Of a stretch of DNA of 64,000 bases, positions 1 through 8,630 are shown piece by piece. The position numbers were made by a program, and so were the translations under genes. Origin of the DNA: Fibrobacteria bacterium (GTDB lineage Bacteria; Fibrobacterota; Fibrobacteria; UBA5070); assembly GCA_020633825.1 (NCBI GenBank), contig JACKCV010000003.1:372001-436000 (forward strand), written 5' to 3'. Under the pieces are notes generated by a model. It was not told where the DNA came from, did no database searches, and saw nothing but the letters and a program-made list of their open reading frames with translations. The stretch's first letter is position 1; every line of letters begins with the position of its first letter.

Positions 1-1519
1 GGCCCAACTTCACGGCGGCAGCTTCGCGCAAGTCGCGTTCGGACTTGTTGCGGGGCTGACGGGTCAGGATGCCTTCGAAGTGCTGCTGCGCTTCGTCGAG
101 CTTGCCTTCCTTGGTCGCGATCAGACCGAGGGTGTACTGGGCGTAGCCGTAGTTGGCGTCGTCGGTGCCGATGCTCTCCAGGAGCTTGCGGGCTTCCCCG
201 TTGCGATCCTGGGCGAAGTAGGCCTGGCCCATGACGTAGTCGGCGTCGGCCTTCACGTCGGATTGGGCATACTGTCCGGCGATGATGTTGTAGTTCGAGA
301 GGGCTTCGCTCCAGTTGCCTTCCTTGTAGGCCACGTTGAGAAGCTGGTAGTAGTACTTGGGCACGTAGTTCGAGGCGTCGTAGTTGTGGATACCCGTCTC
401 GTAGACCTTCTTGGCCACGGTGTTCATCCGCATGTTCTCGAAGCTCTTGCCGTGGTAGTAGGTCGCGACGTCGACTTTGCGATAGGTCGGGTATTTGACC
501 ACCACCTTGCCAAAGGCGTAGGCGGACTCCAGGAAGCGACGCTGCAGGTAGAGCTTCATGGCGGCCTGGAAGGCCTCCTCGGGCTCACGAATCAGGCGGG
601 CGTACCGCTTGGCACCCAGCACCTCTTCGCGGGTGGGGCCGATGCGAGAGGTCAGCTTCACATTCCAGAGAAGACCACGCTTCTGATCGGAGAAGGAGAT
701 GCCGTCGTGGGTGAGGTCGAGTTCGACTTCGAGGTAGCGCAGGAAGGAGAGACGCTTGGCGTTGCCGGCGAAGGTGAGCATCGGGAACCCTTCACGGGTC
801 ATCTTGCCACCCAAGGCGACGTTCGGCGAAATCCAGTACTGGGCTCCGGCGGCGTAGGCGAATTCCTTCTGTCCCTCGTAATCGATCAGGGAGAATTCGG
901 AACGTCCTTCCAAGGAACGATTGAATCCCAGCCAATGCAGGCCGAAATTGATGTTCTTGGTGTTGTCGTACCCCGGGGTCTGGACCAGATTCTGGACCGC
1001 GGCACCGATCTTCAAGAACCCGACCTTGGAATCCTGGTAGGGATTCAGCAGGAAGCCGAAGTCGGCACCGATGGGGTTCGACTTTTCGGAGAAGTTGTTG
1101 AAGTTGAGCACACTCAGGTTGGTTCCCAGAGTGAGCCAATGGAACACGCGGTATCCGTATCCCAGGAACATGGCGTCCTTGCGCCAGGTCTTGGAACCAT
1201 TGGCATCCACATCGCCATCGACGGTCGCGCCGTTGAGGAATGCGGAGGCGCCGATGGTGTGGTTCAATCCGAAGGGATAGACACCGGAGACGTACTGCAT
1301 GCCGGCCTTGCCATTGACCGTGCTGTACAAGGCCAGCATGATCTCGGTCTGATCGGCATCGGTGATGTTGCCGGGATTCAGGAACAACGGCGTATTCTGA
1401 CCGAAGGATCCGAAGTAATCCAGCTGCTGGTAACGAGTCTTGGTGTATCCAAGTTCGGCCATGGAGGTCCCGGCAAGTGCCAGGATCATGGTCAGGGCTG
1501 TGCGGCGAAAGGGCTTCAC
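1..1519 (-). CDS. Outer-membrane beta-barrel protein with C-terminal TPR-like repeats (partial)
   Basis: The reading frame runs off the left edge, so the C-terminus is missing. A GTG start at 1519 has a good Shine-Dalgarno (GGGGAG) and opens a signal peptide. Residues about 20-240 alternate short polar and aromatic stretches with many glycines, as in PorV/UPF0164-type barrels. From about residue 250 the sequence becomes helical and TPR-like, with recurring A-x-x-x-Y/G/L spacing. The gene lies 16 bp downstream of the OmpA-type gene and is probably cotranscribed with it. In Bacteroidota-related phyla PorV/PorQ proteins serve type IX secretion; that role here is inference. A generic barrel plus TPR scaffold is the alternative. 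Confidence 0.6.
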   Translation of the reverse strand, partial: MKPFRRTALTMILALAGTSMAELGYTKTRYQQLDYFGSFGQNTPLFLNPGNITDADQTEIMLALYSTVNGKAGMQYVSGVYPFGLNHTIGASAFLNGATVDGDVDANGSKTWRKDAMFLGYGYRVFHWLTLGTNLSVLNFNNFSEKSNPIGADFGFLLNPYQDSKVGFLKIGAAVQNLVQTPGYDNTKNINFGLHWLGFNRSLEGRSEFSLIDYEGQKEFAYAAGAQYWISPNVALGGKMTREGFPMLTFAGNAKRLSFLRYLEVELDLTHDGISFSDQKRGLLWNVKLTSRIGPTREEVLGAKRYARLIREPEEAFQAAMKLYLQRRFLESAYAFGKVVVKYPTYRKVDVATYYHGKSFENMRMNTVAKKVYETGIHNYDASNYVPKYYYQLLNVAYKEGNWSEALSNYNIIAGQYAQSDVKADADYVMGQAYFAQDRNGEARKLLESIGTDDANYGYAQYTLGLIATKEGKLDEAQQHFEGILTRQPRNKSERDLREAAAVKLG

Positions 1520-1535
1520 GGTTGGGCTCCCCTGA

Positions 1536-3020
1536 TCACTTGGTTCGGTTGAACTCGATGCGACGGTTCTGGGCACGACCTTCGGCGGTCTCGTTGGAAG
1601 CGAGAGCACGCGAATCGCCATACCCCTTGGCGACCAGACGAGACTCGGCGATCCCTCGGTTCACCAGGTAGGTTCGCACGGATTCCGCACGGTCCTGGGA
1701 CAATTTGAGGTTGATCTTGGCCTTGCCTCGGTTGTCGGTATGTCCGGAGATCTCGAACTCGGAGTTCGGGAAGGCTTCGAGCTGGTCGTAGACCTTGTCG
1801 AGGATCGCGAAGGACTCGGAAGTCAGTTCGGCCGAACCTGTCTGAAAATTGACGCCATCGACCGTGAAGGTCTGGGGAGGTTCGACGGGGATTTCATCCG
1901 GGCAACCGTCCTCGTCCTTGAACTGGTTCATGGTCTCGGGATCGTTGGGGCAACGGTCGGCGGCGTCGAGCAGGCCGTCCTTGTCGTTGTCGAGGTCGGG
2001 GCAACCGTCTTCATCCTGGAAGTTGTCGCGGTCTTCGGCTTCGTTGACGCACTTGTCGTCCTTGTCCTGGACGCCGTCGTTGTCGTTGTCGAAGTCGGGG
2101 CAACCGTCTTCGTCCTGGAAGCCGTCGATGTCTTCGGCGATGGTCGGGCACTTGTCATCCCCATCCATGATGCCGTCGCCGTCCTTGTCGCCTTCGGTCT
2201 GGACCACCACATCGCGTTCCATCAAACCGACGTCGACCTTGCCTTCCCCACGGCCGAGCATGGGAGACTTGGGCACGCAGAACATGTTGAGCGTGCTCAC
2301 CGAGGGAGCGATGAACTGGGGGTCGACCGACAGATTGGTCTTGTTCACCTTGGCGAACTTGTTGAAGGGGTAGTAGTTCCGCCAGATGTTGTTGTTGTTG
2401 ATCCGCGCCTGGGATTCCTCGTCGACGAACAGACCATATTCGTGATTCCAGACGAGGATGTTGTTGCGCAGGTTGCCGCGAGTGGGCCCGAGCAGGCTGA
2501 TGCCCGAGTATCCGTTGCGGAGGATCACGTTGTTCTCGACCCACACGTTCTGGGCGTTCACACCGTACAACAGGATTCCGGACCAGCGATTTCCGAAAAT
2601 CACATTGTTCTTGATGTGCGGCTGGGAGATGTACGCACCAATGCCGGCGCCGTGGTTGTCGATGATGATATTGCGATAGATCTTGGGCGTGGTGTTTTCG
2701 CACAGGATGCCATCGATGCCGTTGCGGATCGTGAAACCCGTGATTTCCGCCTGGGAGGCGGCGAGAACCGTCGGCCCCTTGCGTCGACCATCGATGATGG
2801 TGGTGTACATGTCGTCGCCTTTGAGAACGACACCTTGGACCATTTCGACATTCTCGCGATAGACGCCTGGACGCACCTGGATGGTGTCGCCGTAGTCGAC
2901 CTCGAGGTATGCAGCCGAAATGGTGGGGGCCTGGGTGGGAACCACGATGGTCTTTGCCGAAACGACGGGGGAAAGAACCACGGTGGCCAGCACGAGGCCA
3001 AGGGACACGGAGTGCTTCAT
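1536..3020 (-). CDS. Parallel beta-helix / TSP3-repeat / OmpA-domain outer-membrane protein
   Basis: A protein of 494 residues. The start at 3020 was chosen because a signal peptide (MKHSVSLGLVLATVVLS) follows it and AGGA lies 6 bases upstream; in-frame codons further up look non-coding. Residues about 25-290 resemble a NosD/pectate-lyase-like right-handed beta-helix, with repeated N-N-x-I and G-I/V-x-G-x-x runs. Residues about 300-380 are Asp-rich thrombospondin type 3 calcium repeats (D-x-D-x-D-G, DEDGCPD). The last 100 residues are an OmpA peptidoglycan-binding domain (FQTGSAEL, ending NRRIEFNRTK). It probably sits in the outer membrane and holds onto the wall. The helix could bind or cleave a polysaccharide, but no catalytic residues can be assigned. 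Confidence 0.8.
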   Translation of the reverse strand: MKHSVSLGLVLATVVLSPVVSAKTIVVPTQAPTISAAYLEVDYGDTIQVRPGVYRENVEMVQGVVLKGDDMYTTIIDGRRKGPTVLAASQAEITGFTIRNGIDGILCENTTPKIYRNIIIDNHGAGIGAYISQPHIKNNVIFGNRWSGILLYGVNAQNVWVENNVILRNGYSGISLLGPTRGNLRNNILVWNHEYGLFVDEESQARINNNNIWRNYYPFNKFAKVNKTNLSVDPQFIAPSVSTLNMFCVPKSPMLGRGEGKVDVGLMERDVVVQTEGDKDGDGIMDGDDKCPTIAEDIDGFQDEDGCPDFDNDNDGVQDKDDKCVNEAEDRDNFQDEDGCPDLDNDKDGLLDAADRCPNDPETMNQFKDEDGCPDEIPVEPPQTFTVDGVNFQTGSAELTSESFAILDKVYDQLEAFPNSEFEISGHTDNRGKAKINLKLSQDRAESVRTYLVNRGIAESRLVAKGYGDSRALASNETAEGRAQNRRIEFNRTK

Positions 3021-3304
3021 GGCGGATCCTGGCTGGTCTGGAGGAAAAACGGGAGCACTGGAAATAGTTGATTGGATGGAAAAATGCAATTGGGCGGCCG
3101 TTTTTCCGGCGGCACCGTCGGAAAGTAGGGCAGGGCGGGGCATGAGTCAAGCCGTTTTGAGGAACCCGACCGGAAAACGACCGGTGGATGCTTTCCTCCA
3201 TGGTTCCCCGGAGACAGGATTCGCCGCGTGGCCTATCTTTGGCGGTTCACTCCCTGAGCTTCTATTCCCGGGGCTCCAGCCATCTCTCCGAGAGAGGACC
3301 ATTG

Positions 3305-4612
3305 ATGAAGATCGCAGTCATCGGCACCGGATACGTCGGACTTGTCGCAGGGACTTGCTTTGCCGAAAGCGGCAATACGGTGGTCTGTGTCGACCTCAAT
3401 CCCGAGAAGGTCGAAGCCCTCAAGGCCGGGCGGATCCCCATCTACGAACCCGGTCTCGAGGAGATGGTGCTCCGCAACGTGAACGCCAACAGGTTGTCGT
3501 TCACCACCTCGACCTCCGATGCGGTCCAGGCCAGCCAGGTCATCTTCATCGCCGTCGGGACTCCGCAGGACGAAGATGGTTCCGCCGACCTTTCCTATGT
3601 GCTCTCCGCGGCTCGGGAAATCGGCCGCGCCATGAACGGCCCCAAGGTGGTGGTCGACAAGTCCACCGTCCCCGTCGGCACTTCCGAGAAGGTCGCGGCG
3701 GCCATCCGTGAAGTCACGGATCATCCCGTGTCTCTGGTTTCCAATCCGGAATTCCTCAAGGAAGGCAATGCCATCGAGGATTTCCTGAAGCCCGACCGCG
3801 TGGTGATCGGAACCGACAGCGAGGAAGCTCGCCAGGTGATGGTCGACCTCTACAGCCCCTTCGTGCGAACCGGCAAGCCCATCCTGTGCATGGATCCCCG
3901 CTCCGCGGAAATGACCAAGTACGCGGCGAACGCATTGTTGGCGACCAAGATTTCCTTCATCAACGAAATCGCCAATCTTTGCGAAAAATTGGGTGCCGAT
4001 GTCGGCAAGGTCCGCGAAGGCATCGGCTCCGATGTTCGCATCGGGCCCCACTTCCTCTTCGCCGGAATCGGCTACGGCGGCTCCTGCTTCCCCAAGGACG
4101 TTTCGGCCCTTGCGCGCACCGCCCGCGATGTCGGCTACGATTTCAAGATACTCGATGCCGTGGAAGCCGCGAACGAGCACCAGAAGTCCGTCATCCTCGA
4201 GAAGGTGAAGGCCGTCTTCGGTCCCGACCTCTCGGGGCGCACCTTCGGCATCTGGGGTCTTTCCTTCAAGCCCAAGACCGACGACATGCGCGAGGCTCCC
4301 AGCCTCACCATCATCAAAGGACTGCTCGCCGCAGGGGCCAAGGTGGTCGCCCACGATCCCGAAGCCTCCCATGAAGCGCGCCGCATTCTGGGTGATACCA
4401 TTCGACTGGTCGATTCCAACTACGAGGCCTGCACCGATGCCGATGCCCTCCTCGTTCTCACCGAGTGGAACATTTACCAGCGCCCCGACTTCGATACCAT
4501 CAAGCGGCTGCTCAAGACCCCGTTGGTGATCGACGGTCGGAACATCTACTCGCCCGAACGGATGAAGGCCCAAGGCTTCACCTACCATTCCATCGGCCGC
4601 AAGAGCGTCTGA
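3305..4612 (+). CDS. ugd: UDP-glucose 6-dehydrogenase
   Basis: A cytoplasmic enzyme that oxidises UDP-glucose twice to UDP-glucuronate, using NAD, for capsule or other polysaccharides. The 435-residue length is typical of bacterial Ugd. The Rossmann motif GTGYVG is at residues 7-12, NPEFLKEG at 147-154, and the catalytic cysteine is Cys261 in GYGGSCFPKD; the C-terminal UDP-binding domain (GLSFKPKTDDMR) is intact. The ATG at 3305 is preceded by GAGAGAGG. It is transcribed away from the OmpA gene across about 280 bp, which should hold both promoters. The family is clear; UDP-N-acetylmannosamine dehydrogenase is a less likely alternative. Confidence 0.95.
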   Translation: MKIAVIGTGYVGLVAGTCFAESGNTVVCVDLNPEKVEALKAGRIPIYEPGLEEMVLRNVNANRLSFTTSTSDAVQASQVIFIAVGTPQDEDGSADLSYVLSAAREIGRAMNGPKVVVDKSTVPVGTSEKVAAAIREVTDHPVSLVSNPEFLKEGNAIEDFLKPDRVVIGTDSEEARQVMVDLYSPFVRTGKPILCMDPRSAEMTKYAANALLATKISFINEIANLCEKLGADVGKVREGIGSDVRIGPHFLFAGIGYGGSCFPKDVSALARTARDVGYDFKILDAVEAANEHQKSVILEKVKAVFGPDLSGRTFGIWGLSFKPKTDDMREAPSLTIIKGLLAAGAKVVAHDPEASHEARRILGDTIRLVDSNYEACTDADALLVLTEWNIYQRPDFDTIKRLLKTPLVIDGRNIYSPERMKAQGFTYHSIGRKSV

Positions 4613-4636
4613 GCGATCCCTTCCTGGACCTCGGGA

Positions 4637-5065
4637 TCAGCCCACGAGGTCCATGAGACTGCCCACCATGCGATCCTGGACCTTGATGGCGCTGAGGTTG
4701 TATCCGACCTCGCGCCGATCTTCCTTCAGTCCCAGGAGATTGGTCGCCAGATCGTTGGACGTGTTGGAACGTTCGCCGGATGAGTCGGGGGAGAACCGCG
4801 TGGAACTCGTTTCGGCAAGTTGGCCGGAGGTTCGGGCGGTTTCCTGGGCAGGAGCCGGAACCAAGGGATTCACGCGCGAGGCGACCCCTTGACTGAATCC
4901 ACCCGGGGTGCTCGACTGCAAACGCGCCCGCGGCGAGCCATTGGAAACCACGACATCGAGGGACTGGTAGTCCTTCGTGGCGAGGTTGGCTATGTTGCGC
5001 GAGTGGATACCTAGCGATTCCTGGGCATTGCGTATCCCTCGCAGACTGTCGCCCGAGATCATCAT
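4637..5065 (-). CDS. Orphan flagellar basal-body rod protein, FlgC/FlgG-like
   Basis: A protein of about 142 residues, close to FlgC length. The N-terminus carries the rod-family signature (IHSRNIANLATKDYQS, residues 21-36), and the last 40 residues have the amphipathic helix expected of the rod C-terminal domain (ATNLLGLKEDRREVGYNLSA). The middle is low in complexity, rich in Ser, Pro and Thr. The start is one of two adjacent ATGs (5065 or 5062), and no strong ribosome site is visible. It stands alone: no other flagellar gene is in the window, and its neighbours are ugd and an unknown gene. Either the flagellar genes are scattered or this is a relic or repurposed rod protein. Confidence 0.65.
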   Translation of the reverse strand: MMISGDSLRGIRNAQESLGIHSRNIANLATKDYQSLDVVVSNGSPRARLQSSTPGGFSQGVASRVNPLVPAPAQETARTSGQLAETSSTRFSPDSSGERSNTSNDLATNLLGLKEDRREVGYNLSAIKVQDRMVGSLMDLVG

Positions 5066-5120
5066 ACCCAGAGAATACTTTCTGGGGTGACCCTTCCGCA
5101 AGAACCCGGGGACCCTTCGC

Positions 5121-6440
5121 TTGCAATTCGTACTCCTGGCGATGCTTATCGCCGCCAAAAAGCCAACCCAGCCCCCTCCCCCGCCGCCTTCGGATGTCTT
5201 GCGCATCGGAATATGGGTCGAATCGGGTCCAGGTCACGATTCCATCGAAACCCGTGCATGGGCCATGAAGCTGGTCGATCAACTGGATCGGAGGATCTCC
5301 TCCCCCCCAGCGAAGCAACGTGCCCTTCTTGCTCGTTTGGAGATGGTCCCGATGGGGACCCTTCCCCTCGCCGGAGGCGACCCGAGGCATCATCCCGATC
5401 TACGGGACACCACAATCGACCTCATGTGGGGGGTTCCCCTGGCGGATGCCCTGGACCCGGGATTGGACGAGAAGATTCTCCGGACCTGGTTGACCAACCG
5501 CGGTTGCCTCGACGATCGCACCTTCCTGGTCGGCTGGGACCAGTTCCTCCTTCCCCAGACCCCGGGCAACCACCTGTCCGCCAGCGATTTTCCCCTGGAT
5601 GCCCATCATCTCGTGCATCGGCCCGATTGGTCCACTCTTTCGGATGCGGGGCTCACCCTGGCCTGCCTTCGCGCTTTGGCCACCCACCCGGGGGGCGGCA
5701 AACCCATGCTCTCCGATAAAACGAGGCTCCTGCGGGAGACCTCCTCACGGCTCTCCGCACCTCTTGTCCTCACCGTGCAGGACGCCCAAGGAAACCCGGC
5801 ACGGCATGCACGCATGGAGTTGTGGAGAGCCAGACCGGAATCGACACGCCCCTATTTTTCCAGATTCCACGGCGAGGCCACCCTCCTCCAACCCGACACG
5901 GCCGGTCGCATCCCGCTGGAGTCTCCCCTGGCGCTTCTGGCGGGAAACCATCCGTGGCAGCATGGCAAGGACGGTTCGAGAGGTACTGCCTTCTGGAGGA
6001 TTTCCGAAGCCGGACACTCCCTGCAAGGTTGGATCGACGCGGAGGGACTGCTCTCCCTTCCGGATTCGCTCGGCATCCTCCGCTGGACCCTCCAGCTTCC
6101 CGCCGGCACCACCCAAGCATGGAAGGAAGCCTCCCAGAAGTGGCCTTCGCCCTGGCTGGCCGCCCAGATCGACTCCGCCGGGGACTTGTGGATCGGACTC
6201 TCCGTCCCCTCCCCCACGTCCTATGTGCTTCGGTTGATCGATCCGTCGGGAACCGAACTCGCGCACTCTCGCATCCTGGAATTCACCGAAGGCGTTTGGG
6301 AACGTCGCTTCCGGGGCATGCCCACGGAACTGGACGTGGATGTCAGGCTGGATTCCCCATCTTCCCGACTGCAGGTCCGTCCCCTCCGCGCGTCCCGCGT
6401 CGTTCCTTCACCAGGACAAAACCACGCCGATCAACCCTAG
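5121..6440 (+). CDS. Hypothetical exported protein
   Basis: A protein of 439 residues that I do not recognise. A short hydrophobic start (MQFVLLAMLIAA, TTG start at 5121) followed by a proline run suggests a signal peptide; an ATG at 5142 would remove half of it. The N-terminal third looks like a compact alpha/beta domain and the rest like beta-sandwich segments (LVLTVQDAQGNPARHARMEL, SYVLRLIDPSGTEL). The ribosome site is weak. The 3' end overlaps the convergent gene 6408-7565 by 33 bp, so the two tails share sequence on opposite strands. It is divergent from the rod-like gene 55 bp away. An envelope location is inference. Confidence 0.6.
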   Translation: MQFVLLAMLIAAKKPTQPPPPPPSDVLRIGIWVESGPGHDSIETRAWAMKLVDQLDRRISSPPAKQRALLARLEMVPMGTLPLAGGDPRHHPDLRDTTIDLMWGVPLADALDPGLDEKILRTWLTNRGCLDDRTFLVGWDQFLLPQTPGNHLSASDFPLDAHHLVHRPDWSTLSDAGLTLACLRALATHPGGGKPMLSDKTRLLRETSSRLSAPLVLTVQDAQGNPARHARMELWRARPESTRPYFSRFHGEATLLQPDTAGRIPLESPLALLAGNHPWQHGKDGSRGTAFWRISEAGHSLQGWIDAEGLLSLPDSLGILRWTLQLPAGTTQAWKEASQKWPSPWLAAQIDSAGDLWIGLSVPSPTSYVLRLIDPSGTELAHSRILEFTEGVWERRFRGMPTELDVDVRLDSPSSRLQVRPLRASRVVPSPGQNHADQP

Positions 6441-7565
6441 GGTCCCCGCGATTCCCAAAGCCAGGATGCGCTTCCACGCCGGTCCGTGGGGAATACGGGC
6501 GATCGGGGTGTCGTCGAGCACGGGAGGATTGGCGTCCTGTCCCGACAACTGGCGGACCGTCATCCCGTTGACCAGGTCGAGCGAAGGCCGCGGAGCGCCT
6601 TGGCACCTGGCGTCGGCGTGCCGTCCCACGACGGAGCTGTCCGCTCGCACCAAGTCGGCATCGACGCTCCACTTCTCTCCCAGCTGGGAGATCTGTCCGG
6701 CGATCACCCACGGAGTTCCCAACCGGTCCCCGACTTCCCGACGGCACGAGGCGGTGAGACACGCTCCGGGCTGCCAACCGGAGAGCAAGCTGTCCCGCAG
6801 GGCCGGGGGCATCACGCGGAAGCCATCCTGACCTTCCAAGCGCACGATCAGGGAATCCGTGAACCCCTGGGCATGTGCGGCGGTCGCGGTGCCCTGGGGT
6901 ACGAAAGGAAGGACCACGACCCGTTTCACGGAGTCCGACAACCGGGGTGGCGGGGGGATCTCCCGTGGGAAAAGGCGCAGCAGCAGGGCTCTGGGCACAC
7001 TGAGGAGGGTCTTGGTGCCAGAGTCCGGGAGGACGTAGGTGACGGAGTCCAGCAGGCTGTCGCGAACCGGATCCCGCACGATCAAGGAGAAGGAGAGGGG
7101 TTCCCCCACGCGCCGGGCGTACCCGAGCCAGACGACTCGATCGGCATGGAAGGAACGCCCCACCGAATCGATGGCGGAATCCCCGGAAATCGCGTGGCTG
7201 TCCACGGGAGCCAGAAGGGTCCCGTGGGGCATGGTGTCGTTGACCACCTGGTCGAGAAGAGCGTCACGAACCATGCTACCCAGATTCGCCAAGGATTCCA
7301 CGCTGTCGACGACGGGAAGGAACAGGATGCGCTCCGGCTCCACATCCCCCTTCACGGAATCCGCGGAAGAGGAATCGGTCGCGACCATCGAGGAATCCAT
7401 CGACGTCATCGATGGCACGGAATCGCCCGGCTCCGGGACCACCGCGGGCACCGGGGCGAGCGACGAGTCCGGGGACGAGGGCACATCCGGAAGGGAGGTC
7501 TGGCCCCGGGCGTCGAGGGCGAACATCAGCAAGGGCAGGACAAGAGCGAGGCGTCGTGAGCGCAT
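6408..7565 (-). CDS. Membrane-anchored envelope protein with FlgO/CsgG-like domain
   Basis: A protein of 385 residues. The ATG at 7565 lies 6 bases after GGAGGT; a TTG immediately upstream fits less well. A signal peptide (residues 1-22) is followed by a Ser/Asp/Pro-rich stretch, then by two alpha/beta repeats. The second begins VVVLPFVPQG and includes the paired-cysteine pattern ACLTASCRREVG and VIAGQISQLG, which recalls FlgO- and CsgG-type lipoprotein domains. A hydrophobic segment at the extreme C-terminus (residues about 364-384) is probably a membrane anchor. The true function is unknown; a role in assembling envelope machines is possible. The gene is convergent with 5121-6440. Confidence 0.6.
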   Translation of the reverse strand: MRSRRLALVLPLLMFALDARGQTSLPDVPSSPDSSLAPVPAVVPEPGDSVPSMTSMDSSMVATDSSSADSVKGDVEPERILFLPVVDSVESLANLGSMVRDALLDQVVNDTMPHGTLLAPVDSHAISGDSAIDSVGRSFHADRVVWLGYARRVGEPLSFSLIVRDPVRDSLLDSVTYVLPDSGTKTLLSVPRALLLRLFPREIPPPPRLSDSVKRVVVLPFVPQGTATAAHAQGFTDSLIVRLEGQDGFRVMPPALRDSLLSGWQPGACLTASCRREVGDRLGTPWVIAGQISQLGEKWSVDADLVRADSSVVGRHADARCQGAPRPSLDLVNGMTVRQLSGQDANPPVLDDTPIARIPHGPAWKRILALGIAGTLGLIGVVLSW

Positions 7566-7643
7566 CAAGAGACCTCCACGGGAGGAGAACGATCGATGCT
7601 GGACAGTATCACTTCCCCGCTGGTTTGTCGAGCGCCCTTTGGA

Positions 7644-8615
7644 TTAAATCTCCCAGCGGATCCCCGTGGCGGCCCGTACGCGCTCCAGGTTGGGACGCAG
7701 GATGGCGCGTGCGCGCTCCGCTCCCCGATCGAGGATCCTTCGGACCCCGGCGAGGTCGGAGGCGATTTCCTCCCGCCGCTTCCGGTAGGGCTCGAAATGG
7801 GCGATGTAGGCGGCGACGAGCTCCTTCTTCGCGTGCCCCCAGCCGTACCCGCCCGCTCGGAGCCGGTCGGCCAACTCCCGTGCGGCCTCGGGCGAGGCCA
7901 CCTGCGAGTACCAGGCGTGGATGGGATTGGCATCCGGGTCCTTGGGCTCCTCCAACGGGGTGGAATCGGTGGGGATGGCCATGATCTTCTTCTTCACCTC
8001 GGCGGCATCGGCGAAGATGCCCAGGGTGTTCCCGTAGGACTTGGACATTTTCTGTCCATCCAGGCCCTGCACGACGGCCACGTCCTCCCGGATCTCCGGC
8101 TCGGGCTTCACGAGGATCTCGCCGAACCGGTGGTTGAAGGCGTCGACCAGGTCGCGGGCGACCTCGAGGTGCTGCTTCTGGTCCTGCCCGACGGGGACGC
8201 GATCGACCTCGTAGGCCAGGATGTCGGCGGCCATCAGGACGGGGTAGGCGAACAACCCGTGGTTGGCGCTGATCCCGTTGGCGACCTTGTCCTTGTAGGC
8301 GTGGCAACGCTCCAGCATCCCCACGGGCGTGTAATTGGAGAGGTACCAGGCGTACTCGCAGACCTCCGGCACGTCCGATTGGATCCAGAAGACGGAGCTT
8401 TCCGGATCGAGGCCGAGAGCGAGGATGTCGATGGCCATCTGCCGCGTCCAACCGGCGATGCGATCGGCGTCGTTCACCGAAGTCAGGCTGTGGAGATTGG
8501 CGATGAAGCACAGCAATTCCCCGCGACCCTGGGATTGGATCATGGGTTTGAGCATGCCGAGGTAGTTGCCGAAGTGGATCTCTCCGGAGGGCTTGATGCC
8601 TGATAGAATGCGCAT
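7644..8615 (-). CDS. trpS: Tryptophanyl-tRNA synthetase
   Basis: A class I aminoacyl-tRNA synthetase that charges tRNA-Trp in the cytoplasm. The 323-residue length is normal for bacterial TrpRS. The HIGH-type motif region is PSGEIHFGNYLG (residues 9-20) and the KMSKS loop is at residues 189-193, with the conserved MAADILAY and VPVGQDQKQH around the active site. The ATG start at 8615 is 15 bp from the stop of the large secreted-protein gene upstream, so the two are probably cotranscribed. Confidence 0.95.
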   Translation of the reverse strand: MRILSGIKPSGEIHFGNYLGMLKPMIQSQGRGELLCFIANLHSLTSVNDADRIAGWTRQMAIDILALGLDPESSVFWIQSDVPEVCEYAWYLSNYTPVGMLERCHAYKDKVANGISANHGLFAYPVLMAADILAYEVDRVPVGQDQKQHLEVARDLVDAFNHRFGEILVKPEPEIREDVAVVQGLDGQKMSKSYGNTLGIFADAAEVKKKIMAIPTDSTPLEEPKDPDANPIHAWYSQVASPEAARELADRLRAGGYGWGHAKKELVAAYIAHFEPYRKRREEIASDLAGVRRILDRGAERARAILRPNLERVRAATGIRWEI

Positions 8616-8630
8616 GGGGGAAAAAATACG

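Noticed and set aside
80..3071. Long plus-strand open frames opposite the barrel and OmpA genes
   Set aside because: They are antisense shadows of GC-rich coding sequence; the minus-strand frames carry signal peptides and clear domains.
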